Assembly: GCF_003946095.1 (NCBI RefSeq)
Contig: NZ_RHOD01000007.1
Location: forward strand, 1 to 64,000
Length of the DNA stretch: 64,000 nucleotides
DNA from: Levilactobacillus lindianensis
Lineage (GTDB): Bacteria > Bacillota > Bacilli > Lactobacillales > Lactobacillaceae
Direction of reading: 5' to 3'
Below are positions 7,908 through 16,622 of this stretch, one piece after another; within the stretch, counting starts at the first letter, position 1; the number at the start of each line of letters is the position of its first letter. Made by a program: the position numbers and the translations under genes. The notes beneath the pieces are model-generated. The model worked only from the letters and a program-made list of their open reading frames with translations. It searched no databases and was not told where the DNA came from.

Positions 7908-7955
7908 AAAATGCTCAGTAACCGCGCTAATTCACGATTGCTGAGCATTTCTTAA
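7908..7955. terminator. Bidirectional terminator between convergent genes
   Basis: AATGCTCAG (7910-7918) pairs with CTGAGCATT (7941-7949), with A and T runs outside, between the WYL gene and hrtA. Confidence 0.7.
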
Positions 7956-8623
7956 TTCAAGGTCATCTGCCCATCCATAATGGCATAGGTGCGGTCGGCA
8001 AACTCCTGCAAGCGTAGGTCATGGGTCACGACCACAATGGCCTTGTTGTGTTCCTTAGCTAAATCATGCAGTAGCTGGCCAACAACCTTCACTCTGGCAC
8101 TGTCTAAGGCCGCCGTGGGTTCATCGGCCAATACAATGTCGGGGTTCTGGTATAGCGCCCTGGCAATGGCCACACGTTGCGTTTGCCCACCGGATAGTTC
8201 CGCAGGATATTGGTCAATCAACGCGGCAATTCCCAATTGTTCTAGGAGATGACGCAGGGCTGACGCATTCAAGTTGCCCTTCGGTTTCACGCGATCAACC
8301 AACGTGAATTGGTCGCGGACCGTCAGATATGGCACCAAATTATAGGCTTGGAGGATAAACCCAATCCGGTTCAATCGCAAGGCGTCTCGGGCCTTACCGG
8401 AAATGTCATCTAGTTCTTGCCCCTGGACGACAATCGAGCCCGAAGTCGGTGTTTGAATACCACCCGCGATGGTCAGAAAAGTACTCTTGCCAGAACCCGA
8501 GGGGCCAATAACCAAGCTGACCTCACCACTAACGGCTTCGAAATTAACGTCATTGAGCACCGTCACCTCATTGGTGGCGTGGCCGAAAACCTTGTTGACG
8601 TGTTGCAATGCTAAAGCTGGCAT
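7952..8623 (-). CDS. hrtA: Heme efflux ABC transporter, ATP-binding protein HrtA
   Basis: A 223-residue ABC ATPase with Walker A GPSGSGKS (residues 40-47), Q-loop FILQAYN, signature LSGGQ and Walker B DIVLADEP. It is the last gene of hrtR-hrtB-hrtA, three bases after hrtB. Alone it would be a generic MacB/LolD-type ATPase; the HrtB-like permease, the TetR regulator and the operators give the heme (hemin) export assignment known from Lactococcus lactis. Confidence 0.85.
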   Translation of the reverse strand: MPALALQHVNKVFGHATNEVTVLNDVNFEAVSGEVSLVIGPSGSGKSTFLTIAGGIQTPTSGSIVVQGQELDDISGKARDALRLNRIGFILQAYNLVPYLTVRDQFTLVDRVKPKGNLNASALRHLLEQLGIAALIDQYPAELSGGQTQRVAIARALYQNPDIVLADEPTAALDSARVKVVGQLLHDLAKEHNKAIVVVTHDLRLQEFADRTYAIMDGQMTLN

Positions 8624-8626
8624 AGT

Positions 8627-9682
8627 CTAACCTCCCATAACGCTGACTGGATCAACGTTTAAAATGACTTTGACGGGAATCAAGGCCCCGACGACCCCGG
8701 TCAATAGAATTCCGCCGGTCACGGCACCCAATAGAGGCACATTGAAACTCATAGGGACCCCCGCCGGTAACAAGAGCACCGTGCCCAACGTCAGGCCGGC
8801 CCCGATAGCCAACCCCGCCACCACGAGTAGGAGGGCCTGGGTAATGGTCGTTGTGACCAATATTTTAGCCGGAATTCCTTGTGCCCGTAGGACCGCGTAA
8901 TTTGGTAATTTTTGCATCGTGAGAATGTAAAGGAAGACGGCAATCACCACCATAGCAATTACCATCAGGAAGCCAATCATAAAGGAAAAAGTGGTGTTCT
9001 GCGCAGAATAACCTGGCAGTTTGTTAATAAATTTGCTCAGCGGTAACGTACTCAGGCCCTGCGCCTTGAACGTCGATCGCGTCGAGGCAATGCCACTGGC
9101 CTGAAAGTCTGCGGTCAAATGACTCAACGTGCGCCAAGTTCCCAGCGACCCATAAATCACAGGTGCCACGCTGAGTTTGGCATTGTGCGTGAAGCCCACG
9201 ATGCGATACTGCCCATCGGCGGCGTTTAGCGTCACCTTATCCCCTAGACGATAGCCGTTATCCTTAAAGCTGTCATCGACTAAGATCTGGTTCGCCTTGG
9301 TTGGCTTGTGCCCCGCAGTAACCTTGACACGCCGGTAGATCAGTTGGTCGCGGTCAATTCCCAAAAACTGGGCCGAGAGCTTGACTTGACCCTTGGCCTT
9401 AGCGACAACTCCCGTCTGTCCCAGATAAGCCTCGTGACTGGTCAATTTAACCTTATCCGCCGCCTGCTTCGTAATCACCGACTGCGATAGACTATCATTG
9501 GCATCCTTGTTGAGGGCAATCCGATCGACCCGCCAACTACTGATAGCCTGCGTGTTCTGTTGGGCTAGGCCATATGACAAACCACTCAAAATGAAGACGA
9601 GATACGTCACCAAGACAATCATCCCAATAATGAGCCCATAGCGTAATTTCTCATGTCGAATCTCTCTTAAGGCTAAAAACAT
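8627..9682 (-). CDS. hrtB: Heme efflux ABC transporter, FtsX-type permease HrtB
   Basis: A 351-residue MacB/FtsX permease: TM1 at about residues 15-37, a large extracytoplasmic domain to about 230, then three TM segments (FMIGFLMVIAMVVIAVFLYIL, ILVTTTITQALLLVVAGLAI, LLGAVTGGILLTGVVGALIPV). Size and topology match HrtB, which clears heme from the membrane. Eight bases separate it from hrtR and three from hrtA. Confidence 0.82.
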   Translation of the reverse strand: MFLALREIRHEKLRYGLIIGMIVLVTYLVFILSGLSYGLAQQNTQAISSWRVDRIALNKDANDSLSQSVITKQAADKVKLTSHEAYLGQTGVVAKAKGQVKLSAQFLGIDRDQLIYRRVKVTAGHKPTKANQILVDDSFKDNGYRLGDKVTLNAADGQYRIVGFTHNAKLSVAPVIYGSLGTWRTLSHLTADFQASGIASTRSTFKAQGLSTLPLSKFINKLPGYSAQNTTFSFMIGFLMVIAMVVIAVFLYILTMQKLPNYAVLRAQGIPAKILVTTTITQALLLVVAGLAIGAGLTLGTVLLLPAGVPMSFNVPLLGAVTGGILLTGVVGALIPVKVILNVDPVSVMGG

Positions 9683-9690
9683 AGGCCCTC

Positions 9691-10200
9691 CTAACCCGCC
9701 AGTAGCATTAACGCTTGGCGGAAACGTGCCAGGGCCGCAGTCTGCTGGTCCGGCTGTAACATGATCTCTTTAATTGTCGCGTGACTCAGCGTCATCGCCG
9801 CCCAATCCGCGACTGGTAAATCATCCGGTAAGGTCCGGGTCGGAATCAGACTCTCATTCTCCCGGTAATGGCGTTTAATCAGCTGGTCGTAAGGACTGGC
9901 TACCACGTGGTCAACGAAACTAGCCACCGCCGCATAGTAGCTGTTGGGATTGAATTCAGTCCCCGTTGGTCGGCCAAACTCCTGGTGGATATGAGTCAGC
10001 GCCACACCATAAAGATACTGATAAGCATCGGTCAGATCGGCAAAGTATTTGTAGAAGGCACCACGGGCAATGTCGGCTCCCGTCACGATTCGCGCAACCT
10101 GGGCCTCGGCCAGGCTATGTGTCGAAAATTCAGTCAGTAACGCCGCCGTAATGCGGTCTTTTTTAGGTTGTGGTAAATTTTTAAAGGTAGATAAAGGCAT
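9691..10200 (-). CDS. hrtR: Heme-sensing TetR regulator HrtR
   Basis: A 169-residue TetR protein with an N-terminal HTH (QVARIVTGADIARGAFYKYF). L. lactis HrtR binds heme through His72 and His149; here His72 and His140 are candidate ligands. Two palindromes upstream match the known HrtR operator (ATGACACAGTGTCAT). ATG 10200 lies eight bases after AAAGGAG; the adjacent ATG at 10203 is also possible. It represses its operon until heme binds. Confidence 0.82.
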   Translation of the reverse strand: MPLSTFKNLPQPKKDRITAALLTEFSTHSLAEAQVARIVTGADIARGAFYKYFADLTDAYQYLYGVALTHIHQEFGRPTGTEFNPNSYYAAVASFVDHVVASPYDQLIKRHYRENESLIPTRTLPDDLPVADWAAMTLSHATIKEIMLQPDQQTAALARFRQALMLLAG

Positions 10201-10224
10201 CATCAAAACTCCTTTCACCAATTG

Positions 10225-10239
10225 GTGACATCGTGTCAC
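10225..10239. promoter_or_regulatory. HrtR operator 1
   Basis: GTGACA-tcg-TGTCAC, a perfect palindrome next to the hrtR ribosome binding site. Confidence 0.65.
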
Positions 10240-10261
10240 TATCCAGGAGTCTATCACGGCG

Positions 10262-10276
10262 ATGACACCGTGTCAA
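10262..10276. promoter_or_regulatory. HrtR operator 2
   Basis: ATGACACCGTGTCAA differs at two positions from the L. lactis HrtR operator ATGACACAGTGTCAT. It is 37 bp (centre to centre) from operator 1. Confidence 0.75.
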
Positions 10277-10289
10277 CATTTGGTTACTA

Positions 10290-10319
10290 AAAACGGCCCT
10301 ACCGCGAGGGTAAGGCCGG
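10290..10319 (-). terminator. Terminator of the MFS gene
   Basis: On the minus strand, CGGCCTTACC-n-GGTAGGGCCG followed by TTTTTAG. It separates the MFS gene from the hrt operon. Confidence 0.65.
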
Positions 10320-10327
10320 AGAACGTC

Positions 10328-11512
10328 CTAATCTTGTGCTAATTTTTGTGGTTCGCCGATTAGCCAGTGACCCAGCAAGGCTAGGAACAAGAAGACCATG
10401 GCTACGCCACAGACACCCGTCCAACCCGCATGACCCCAAGCCCAAGTGGCCGACAGAGTTCCCATCGAGCCACCCAGAAAGTAGCTAAACATGAAGACGG
10501 AGTTGTTGCGGCTACTCTGTTGGCGATTCAGGGACTGCACGATGGCCTGGTTGGAGACCTGACTGAATTGCGTTCCCAGATCCAGGAGAATAATACCGAC
10601 GATAAGCCCCATCATCCAGTGGCCAATTAGCCAGAAGATAACGAACGCGACTCCGGAGAAGACCATCCCCAGACCCACTGTCAACCGCGGTGAGCGTTGA
10701 TCCACCAGATTCCCGATCATGGGTGCCGCCAGCACCCCGGCGATGCCTAGCAGCCCCAGAAGCCCTGCGACGCTACTTCCCAAATGGTAAGTGTCCGCCA
10801 GATAGAAGGCCAACGTCGACCACAGGACGTTAGACATCCCAAACAAGCAGAACCCATTGATGGCTGACCCTCGTAACTCCCGTTGACTGGTAAAGAGCTT
10901 CGGTAACATCCCAATTACCTTTAAATAGCTCAGCGCTTGGTGGCCTCGTTCGTCCTTTGGCAACTTGGCATGCACGATGAGAAGAAAAACGAGATCGATG
11001 CCCGCCGCCAACAGATAGATATCCTGCCAGGGCATGATACTCCCAAGGAGCCCACTGAATGACCGCGATAATAAAATCCCCGTCAACAGGCCACTGAGCA
11101 CGATGCCCAGGACCTTCCCGCGTTGAAGCGCTGGGGCCAAATAGCCAGCATAAGGAATGATGATCTGGGGTGCCACCGAGGTAACCCCCACCAAGGCCGT
11201 GGCGACGGCAAAGACCCCGGCGGTCGGTGCCCAGAATGCCAGCAGCAACGACCCAATTGAAAGAATCATCATGAATTGAATGAGATGATAGCGATCAAAG
11301 ATGTCTCCCAAGGGCACGATCAACAGTAGGCCAAACGCATAGCCTAACTGCGTGACCATGGCGAGTGTCCCAACTGCCGCCTTCGACAGGTTAAAGTCCG
11401 CGGCAATCAGGTTCTCAATCGGTTGAATAAAGTTTAAGTTGGCAACGATGACTCCGGTCACCACCGCCATGAGTAGGACTGTCTTCTTCGACAGTGTTGC
11501 TTGTGTATTCAC
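10328..11512 (-). CDS. MFS transporter, YnfM-like drug/sugar efflux type
   Basis: A 394-residue, 12-TM major facilitator. The A-motif region reads GYAFGLLLIVPLGDIFDRYHL after TM2, as in arabinose-efflux/YnfM-like permeases. Start is GTG behind GGAGGAGG. A -10 TAAACT with TTTCAT 16 bp upstream can be seen on the minus strand. It is separated from hrtR by a terminator, so co-regulation is not expected. Substrate unknown. Confidence 0.82.
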   Translation of the reverse strand: MNTQATLSKKTVLLMAVVTGVIVANLNFIQPIENLIAADFNLSKAAVGTLAMVTQLGYAFGLLLIVPLGDIFDRYHLIQFMMILSIGSLLLAFWAPTAGVFAVATALVGVTSVAPQIIIPYAGYLAPALQRGKVLGIVLSGLLTGILLSRSFSGLLGSIMPWQDIYLLAAGIDLVFLLIVHAKLPKDERGHQALSYLKVIGMLPKLFTSQRELRGSAINGFCLFGMSNVLWSTLAFYLADTYHLGSSVAGLLGLLGIAGVLAAPMIGNLVDQRSPRLTVGLGMVFSGVAFVIFWLIGHWMMGLIVGIILLDLGTQFSQVSNQAIVQSLNRQQSSRNNSVFMFSYFLGGSMGTLSATWAWGHAGWTGVCGVAMVFLFLALLGHWLIGEPQKLAQD

Positions 11513-11583
11513 TAGAAAAACCTCCTCCTAGCAGTTTAGCCTTTTTCGCGGCGAATGAAAACCGTTGACAGATTCATGAAAAC

Positions 11584-11613
11584 GAAAAAAGAGCTGAAAG
11601 TCACCCAGCTCTT
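11584..11613 (-). terminator. Terminator of the small exported protein gene
   Basis: AAGAGCTG (11589-11596) pairs with CAGCTCTT (11606-11613); on the minus strand six T follow. Confidence 0.7.
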
Positions 11614-11647
11614 ACATAATTTATTTGATAATTCGAGTCATTCAAGC

Positions 11648-12001
11648 CTATCGTGCTAGCCGCTCATCGGCCATGTCTTCAGCACCCAACTTCAGTTGTC
11701 CGGCTCGCTTGATTAGCTTGTCGGCCGTGCGGTTGCCTTCTGCGGGTAACGCCAACGGTTGTGGTATTTCTGCGGCAATCGGCGCCTTCACGACTAGTAA
11801 ATGCGGACCATCCATGCTAAATCCCAAATGCCGTTGTAAATCTGTCGCAGTAAGCGTCAGTAAAGCCACACTAGCTGGGCTCGACGTTGGTCGCGGCAGA
11901 CTGGCGGCAGTCGCCGCAATAAACGCCCGCGGGCCGCCTAATCCCGCCAATGTCAACGTGACCCACACCAATCCCAATGATCGTACGACTGAACGTTTCA
12001 T
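11648..12001 (-). CDS. Small exported hypothetical protein
   Basis: A 117-residue protein with a signal-peptide-like N-terminus (MKRSVVRSLGLVWVTLTLAGL, alanine-rich to about residue 45). The rest has a single HLGFSMDGPHLLVVKAP strand-rich segment and no known domain. ATG 12001 is preceded by AGGAGGGG. It has its own terminator. No function is proposed. Confidence 0.6.
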   Translation of the reverse strand: MKRSVVRSLGLVWVTLTLAGLGGPRAFIAATAASLPRPTSSPASVALLTLTATDLQRHLGFSMDGPHLLVVKAPIAAEIPQPLALPAEGNRTADKLIKRAGQLKLGAEDMADERLAR

Positions 12002-12204
12002 CAGACCCCTCCTAAGGTTTAGCCCCGACATCATTTTCAGCCTTAGTGTAGCAAGTCCAGATCACTTTTCAGCAAATTCTCTGTATTTTATTGGTAAAGG
12101 TCTCGTTTTCAGAATAGACTTTCAATTAAATCTACCAACTCAAGATTTTTTTGAAGCCCTGGCACCATCAGCCAGAGCAGCATACAAGATTAAGACAGAT
12201 TCTT

Positions 12205-12465
12205 TCATTTCTTCTCCCGCCCCAACTGAATCATCTGCCGCACCCAGCGTTGCGAATAATCATATTTTCTGGTTAACTCCGCAATGTTGTGGCCGTTGTA
12301 TTCCGTTAGGATTTGTTTGGCCACCTTGTCCCGATTATAGAGCCGCATGGGAAACGAGATCTGCTGACCACGATATAATTGATAGATTTTCTCAGTGAGA
12401 TCCTCCACAACCAAATCCACCAACTGGGCGTACGTATCCTGTAATAAATCCACTCGCATTTTCAC
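12205..12465 (-). CDS. Mor-family transcriptional regulator (1 of 3)
   Basis: An 86-residue protein resembling the C-terminal part of the Mor/C activators of Mu-like phages: GQQISFPMRLYNRDKV, then LTRKYDYSQRWVRQMIQ as the helix-turn-helix. The other two copies in the window share the pattern GSQ-x2-FP-x-RL-x-D/N-x-KEA...YSxRxIRR. Start is GTG behind GGAGGAG. The target is unknown; chromosomal Mor-like genes are frequent in lactobacilli. Confidence 0.7.
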   Translation of the reverse strand: MKMRVDLLQDTYAQLVDLVVEDLTEKIYQLYRGQQISFPMRLYNRDKVAKQILTEYNGHNIAELTRKYDYSQRWVRQMIQLGREKK

Positions 12466-12569
12466 TTAAAACTCCTCCTTCATTGACTTCTACCCTTCAC
12501 AGCGTAGCAAACGTGCACGTTTTGCTAAAATGGCCTTAGCCGTACACGATACCGGCAAGTTTCCCCGAA

Positions 12570-12830
12570 TTATGCCTCTGGTTTTGCTAAGATTCTGCGA
12601 ATGGTCCGGCTGGAATAATTGTGATCGTGGGCCAATGTCACCACGCTAACCCCTTGGTTACAGGCCTGCCGAATCGTCGCGGCTTCCTTTTTCCGGTCCA
12701 ACAATCGTCTCGGGAAAGTGGTCTGCGATCCGCCAAAGTAAGCACACATCTTTTTCGTAGCCTCGACCCCAACAACGCGTGCTAGCTTCTGATAGACCGC
12801 GTACCAATTTTCAATTTCGTCCACCATCAT
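12570..12830 (-). CDS. Mor-family transcriptional regulator (2 of 3)
   Basis: An 86-residue Mor-like protein (ENWYAVYQKLARVVG, GSQTTFPRRLLDRKKEA, HDHNYSSRTIRRIL). The MMVDEIENW start at 12830 is chosen because GGAG precedes it and it aligns with MMEKTENW of the third copy; an ATG nine bases upstream is also possible. It is divergent from a WYL regulator, 85 bp away, so the two may share a control region. Confidence 0.7.
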   Translation of the reverse strand: MMVDEIENWYAVYQKLARVVGVEATKKMCAYFGGSQTTFPRRLLDRKKEAATIRQACNQGVSVVTLAHDHNYSSRTIRRILAKPEA

Positions 12831-12914
12831 CAACTCCATTGCTTCCTAATTGACTTGAGTTTACAATGACAAATAGACAATATATGTCCACCCGCCAAAA
12901 AAGGAGGCCGCCAA

Positions 12915-13862
12915 ATGAATGCCGCCTACCGCCAATTAACCATTTTTCAATTATTAATGACTGATCACCTGATCAAAAAGGCCGCGCTGGCCGACCGGTT
13001 CAACGTCAGTCCCCGCATGATTCAACGAGATCTCAGTCAGATTCGTCAGTTTATTACTGACCAACACCTCTTCTATCAGTTGGCTTATGACCATCAATCT
13101 GGTGGCTACCAACTAAAGACTACTCAGGCCACCGTTTCCAAGCAGGCCCTACTCCTCTTGATAAAAATTGTTCTGGCTAGTCGGGCTCTCACCACGGACG
13201 AGATGAACAAAACCATCGACAGCCTCCTCCAACTCATCCCCGTCACCGATCAAAACGAAATCCGCCCCATCATCAAGAATGAACGCTTCTACTACCAGCC
13301 GGTCCATCACGGACAGCCACTACGCAATATCGTTTGGCAACTCAGCGGCTACATCAGCCAACGCCAAACCATCACCATTACCTACCAACGGCAACACCGT
13401 GAGATTGTGACGCGAACCATTCTGCCTGAAGCCATCATTTTTTCTGAATACTATTTCTACGTGGTGGCTTATAATGCCAAATACAAGAGCAACCTCTTCT
13501 ACCGGGTCGACCGAATTCGCCATATTCAAGTCAATAATCAACAGCCGATCACCCGGACCCGCGCGGAACGCGTCGAAGATGGCGAGCTACGTCAGCTGGT
13601 TCACTACATGCAGCCAGGGAAGAAGCTCACGGTACACTTTAAATTTTGGGGTATCGTGGAGGCAGCTCTCGATCGCTTTCCAACTGCCAAAGTGGTAGAC
13701 CGCTACCCCGATGAAGGGGCCGTCTTGATCGAAGCCATTGCGTTCGACCGTGGGGCCAAAATGTGGCTATTGAGCCAGGGTGATTTGGTTCAGGTCCAAA
13801 CACCCAGTGATTTTGTTGCGGACATCCGGGCGGAATTACAACGAACTTTAGATCGCTACTAG
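12915..13862 (+). CDS. HTH-WYL transcriptional regulator
   Basis: A 315-residue WYL regulator. HTH at residues about 18-45 (LIKKAALADRFNVSPRMIQRDLSQIR), WYL domain with YYFYVVAYNAKYKSNLFYRVDRI near residues 178-200, C-terminal WCX-like part. RBS AGGAGG. Only distantly similar to the WYL protein at 6930. Likely ligand-responsive; neighbours are the Mor-like gene and a DUF2798 membrane protein. Confidence 0.83.
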   Translation: MNAAYRQLTIFQLLMTDHLIKKAALADRFNVSPRMIQRDLSQIRQFITDQHLFYQLAYDHQSGGYQLKTTQATVSKQALLLLIKIVLASRALTTDEMNKTIDSLLQLIPVTDQNEIRPIIKNERFYYQPVHHGQPLRNIVWQLSGYISQRQTITITYQRQHREIVTRTILPEAIIFSEYYFYVVAYNAKYKSNLFYRVDRIRHIQVNNQQPITRTRAERVEDGELRQLVHYMQPGKKLTVHFKFWGIVEAALDRFPTAKVVDRYPDEGAVLIEAIAFDRGAKMWLLSQGDLVQVQTPSDFVADIRAELQRTLDRY

Positions 13863-13927
13863 TGCCCCCGATCGGGCGACTCATTTCAAATGAAATCGCT
13901 TAACTATTAATAAATAAAAAATAATCC

Positions 13928-13956
13928 TTACGATAGTTTTAGAAACGTGTTATGCT
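13928..13956 (+). promoter_or_regulatory. Promoter of the DUF2798 gene
   Basis: TTACGA (13928-13933), 17-bp spacer, TATGCT (13951-13956) with an extended TG. Confidence 0.65.
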
Positions 13957-13992
13957 GGCATCTCGTGGGAAATTTAAACGAGGAGCAACACA

Positions 13993-14499
13993 ATGCCTAA
14001 AAATTTTAAAGAAGAATTACTTTTCACTGCCGTTATGGCAGGACTGATGGTCCTGGTCATGGCTGGCTACAACATCGCTTTAGCCGATGGCTTTTCCAAC
14101 CACTTCATCCGTGAGGTTCTGACGGGTTACCCGCTGGCTTTACTAGTGGCCGCCATCTGCGACCTGGGGATTATTGGCCCCGGCGTTAAATACATCTTTT
14201 TCCACTTCATTATTAATGATTACATGAAAAAGAAGCAAATCCGAATTGCCTTGACGATCTCCGTCATGATGGTTGCTGGTATGGTCACGTTGATGTCTCT
14301 GTTTGGGATCATCGTCACTCAGAACTTTGGCGGGAACTTCTTCCTGACCTACCTGCACACCTGGATCTTTAACTTATTTATGGCCTTACCACTGCAACTT
14401 ATCGTGGTCGGCCCCATCGCTCGGGCAATCCTGGGCGCTGTTCAAAAGAAGACTGCGCTCAAGGCAGCCAAAATGGAAACCAACTCAGCAGAAGATTAA
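13993..14499 (+). CDS. DUF2798 membrane protein
   Basis: A 168-residue integral membrane protein with four predicted segments (LLFTAVMAGLMVLVMAGYNIAL, VLTGYPLALLVAAICDLGII, LTISVMMVAGMVTLMSLFG, WIFNLFMALPLQLIVVGPIAR), forming two DUF2798-like halves. The function of the family is not known. RBS GAGGAG, own promoter and terminator. Confidence 0.75.
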   Translation: MPKNFKEELLFTAVMAGLMVLVMAGYNIALADGFSNHFIREVLTGYPLALLVAAICDLGIIGPGVKYIFFHFIINDYMKKKQIRIALTISVMMVAGMVTLMSLFGIIVTQNFGGNFFLTYLHTWIFNLFMALPLQLIVVGPIARAILGAVQKKTALKAAKMETNSAED

Positions 14500-14507
14500 A
14501 CCTAACT

Positions 14508-14545
14508 AAACGTCGCCGCTACCAATCAGTAGTGGGGACGTTTTT
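14508..14545 (+). terminator. Terminator of the DUF2798 gene
   Basis: AACGTCgCCgCTAC pairs with GTAGtGGgGACGTT, followed by TTTT. Confidence 0.7.
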
Positions 14546-14579
14546 ATATTTTCAGTGGTCCCACGCCAACGAAAAATAG

Positions 14580-14618
14580 AAGCGCCACAACCGTACAATT
14601 CGGTTGTGACGCTTTTTA
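14580..14618 (-). terminator. Hairpin downstream of the third Mor-like gene
   Basis: AGCGcCACAACCG (14581-14593) pairs with CGGTTGTGaCGCT (14601-14613). T runs are present on both strands. Confidence 0.55.
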
Positions 14619-14716
14619 GGATCTGTTTTAATCAATGTCGATCGCTGGCCGGCCTTCGTCGTCCGGAGAACTTCACAGCTTACTGATCCGTATTATTACT
14701 TATAAGTATATGATTC

Positions 14717-14995
14717 CTAGTTTTGATCATTGTCTTTCTCCGATTCAACTTCTTTCAATAATCGGCGAATATGTCGGGCCGAATAGCCGTGGGACTGCGC
14801 CAACACATCGACCGGAACTCCGTGTTGACGTTCCTGCCAAATCATCTCGGCTTCTTTCTTGGGGTCGAGCAATCGGGTGGGAAAATAGAGTTGGGACCCC
14901 GTGAAGTGCTTAAAAAGCTCCTCCGTTGCCGCTGCTCCAATGATCCGGGCCATCTCCTGGTAAAGTGTTTGCCAATTTTCCGTCTTTTCCATCAT
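14717..14995 (-). CDS. Mor-family transcriptional regulator (3 of 3)
   Basis: A 92-residue Mor-like protein (ENWQTLYQEMARIIG, GSQLYFPTRLLDPKKEAEMIW, HGYSARHIRRLLKE), closest to the copy at 12570. The ribosome binding site is weak (GGGTGGCTAAGAA). It stands alone between a hairpin and a 490-bp gap, so its target is not obvious. Confidence 0.68.
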   Translation of the reverse strand: MMEKTENWQTLYQEMARIIGAAATEELFKHFTGSQLYFPTRLLDPKKEAEMIWQERQHGVPVDVLAQSHGYSARHIRRLLKEVESEKDNDQN

Positions 14996-15487
14996 TTCTT
15001 AGCCACCCTTACTTAACATTAAAATCTGAATTATGACGCCGAAAAGGGTATTCTCACGACCCCTTCCGTTTACCTTCTGACCACTCTTCATCTAACCCTC
15101 AACAGCCCGACCTAACCTGTGCTACGGCGCGGTTCTATTAATGATTAGCTTACCCGGTTAGGTTGGCCATTTCTGTTGACCTTTTCACGACAAATGTCTA
15201 TACCACCTCAAATAATCAATAGTTTGGCATTGTTGCCAATCTACACATTTAAACCTTGAGACCCTTCATTCAGCGGTCTATCGCCAATCAGACGACTTAC
15301 CGCCACAGCCCTAATCTGGAAATACCGAGGATTAGCTAACCGTTTTATCACCATAAGTTTTATGGATATTTCCCTATCAACTAGGTCATCAGCCAACTTG
15401 TTTTAATCCCGAATGAGCCTACCCGATAATCCTAAATTGATGTATGATTAGATTAGTTAAGACAATACATATCCAGAGGAGTTAAAT
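14996..15487. other. Intergenic gap
   Basis: No gene was found. It has one short inverted repeat (ACCTAACC 15110-15117 / GGTTAGGT 15156-15163) and, at its right end, the AGAGGAG ribosome binding site of the amidase. Confidence 0.5.
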
Positions 15488-16174
15488 ATGCGTTTGAAAT
15501 ACAAATTAGGCTTGCTTACTGCAGCCCTACTCTTACCAATCAGTCTGGCCATGACTTCTACAACCACGGTCAAGGCCGCCAGCACATCAACACCCAAGAC
15601 GACCAAGAAGGTCACGAAAAAGAAGAAGGCTAAGCACACATACCTCATCGTGATGGGTCATGGTGCCGGTGATCCCGGTGCGCGCGGTAACGGAACCAAC
15701 GAGGCCAAATTCTTACGGAAGTACTACTTACCGCAACTGAAGAAGTACGCCAAGAAGATCAAGAACAGCAAGGTTGTTTTCTACAACTCGAAGCACGACA
15801 TCGTCCGTGACACCCTGGTTCACCACAAGGGGTCCTACAAGATTAATAAGAAGACGACCATCATCATGTTCCATCTCGACGCGCCTTACGGTCGCGGTGG
15901 TCACGTCATCATCCACAAGAAACACCCAACAGCTCGTGACAAGCGGATGGCCAAGGTCATCAAGAAGTACGTTGGCTTGAACCACGCTTACAATGGCTAC
16001 AGCTACCGAACCAACCTCAAGAACTGTAACGTGCTGCGTCACCGGCACATCGACTACAGCTTGGTCGAAATGGGCTTCATCACCAACAAGTCCAACTTCA
16101 AGCACCTCAAGAAGAACCGCGCCAAGATTGCGAAAGCTTATATCGAAGCTATCACCAATGAGAATATCAAGTAG
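15488..16174 (+). CDS. Secreted N-acetylmuramoyl-L-alanine amidase (Amidase_3)
   Basis: A 228-residue exported zinc amidase that would cut the bond between muramic acid and L-Ala in peptidoglycan. Signal peptide to about residue 30 (LLTAALLLPISLAMTSTTTVKAAS), then a lysine-rich linker. The catalytic domain shows the Amidase_3 signs: MGHGAGDPGARG with the first zinc His, NEA with the Glu, FHLDA with the second His and LVEMGFITN with the catalytic Glu. No wall-binding repeats; the very basic domain may itself bind the wall. Confidence 0.8.
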   Translation: MRLKYKLGLLTAALLLPISLAMTSTTTVKAASTSTPKTTKKVTKKKKAKHTYLIVMGHGAGDPGARGNGTNEAKFLRKYYLPQLKKYAKKIKNSKVVFYNSKHDIVRDTLVHHKGSYKINKKTTIIMFHLDAPYGRGGHVIIHKKHPTARDKRMAKVIKKYVGLNHAYNGYSYRTNLKNCNVLRHRHIDYSLVEMGFITNKSNFKHLKKNRAKIAKAYIEAITNENIK

Positions 16175-16194
16175 ATCTGTCACAATGTGTCAGA

Positions 16195-16229
16195 AATCCC
16201 GTGATCGAATTCGATCGCGGGATTTTTTT
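16195..16229 (+). terminator. Terminator of the amidase gene
   Basis: AATCCCGtGATCG-aatt-CGATCgCGGGATT followed by T7. Confidence 0.85.
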
Positions 16230-16449
16230 GACATTTATTGGGAATTTATAAGCATCCATTTTCCCTGGCCAACCCGTCAAGTATTTCATGATTGTTGGTC
16301 ATCCTGGTTTTCACCATTAACCATTGGCACTGGTGACGCGACTTGTGTCGGTGAGTTTAGTAAGTTTCCTACCAAAACCCGTCGCGTCTAGACCTCCGGG
16401 CCTCGCTCGTGCTTACCAAATTATTGGGAAACAATTCCTTGTGATATAT

Positions 16450-16479
16450 TTGGCAATCTTGGCCTTTTCACGTTATAAC
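16450..16479 (+). promoter_or_regulatory. Possible promoter of aldA
   Basis: TTGGCA (16450-16455), 18 bp, TATAAC (16474-16479). The remaining gap 16230-16622 shows no gene; the leader from this promoter would be about 135 nt. Confidence 0.45.
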
Positions 16480-16622
16480 TGATCATGGGTAAGCAAATAG
16501 ACGGGTGATTTATTAACAACTCTAATTGCTCGGCTTTTCACCCGATCGTCCGAAACCTGGTCTCAGACGATCCTGTTGGCAGTCGTTTTCGTTCTCAATT
16601 TGGAAAGGAAGGCTTCTAGCTT

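Noticed and set aside
11625-12398. 257-codon plus-strand ORF
   Set aside because: It runs antisense across the small exported protein gene and the first Mor-like gene, has no ribosome binding site, and its composition is that of a shadow frame.
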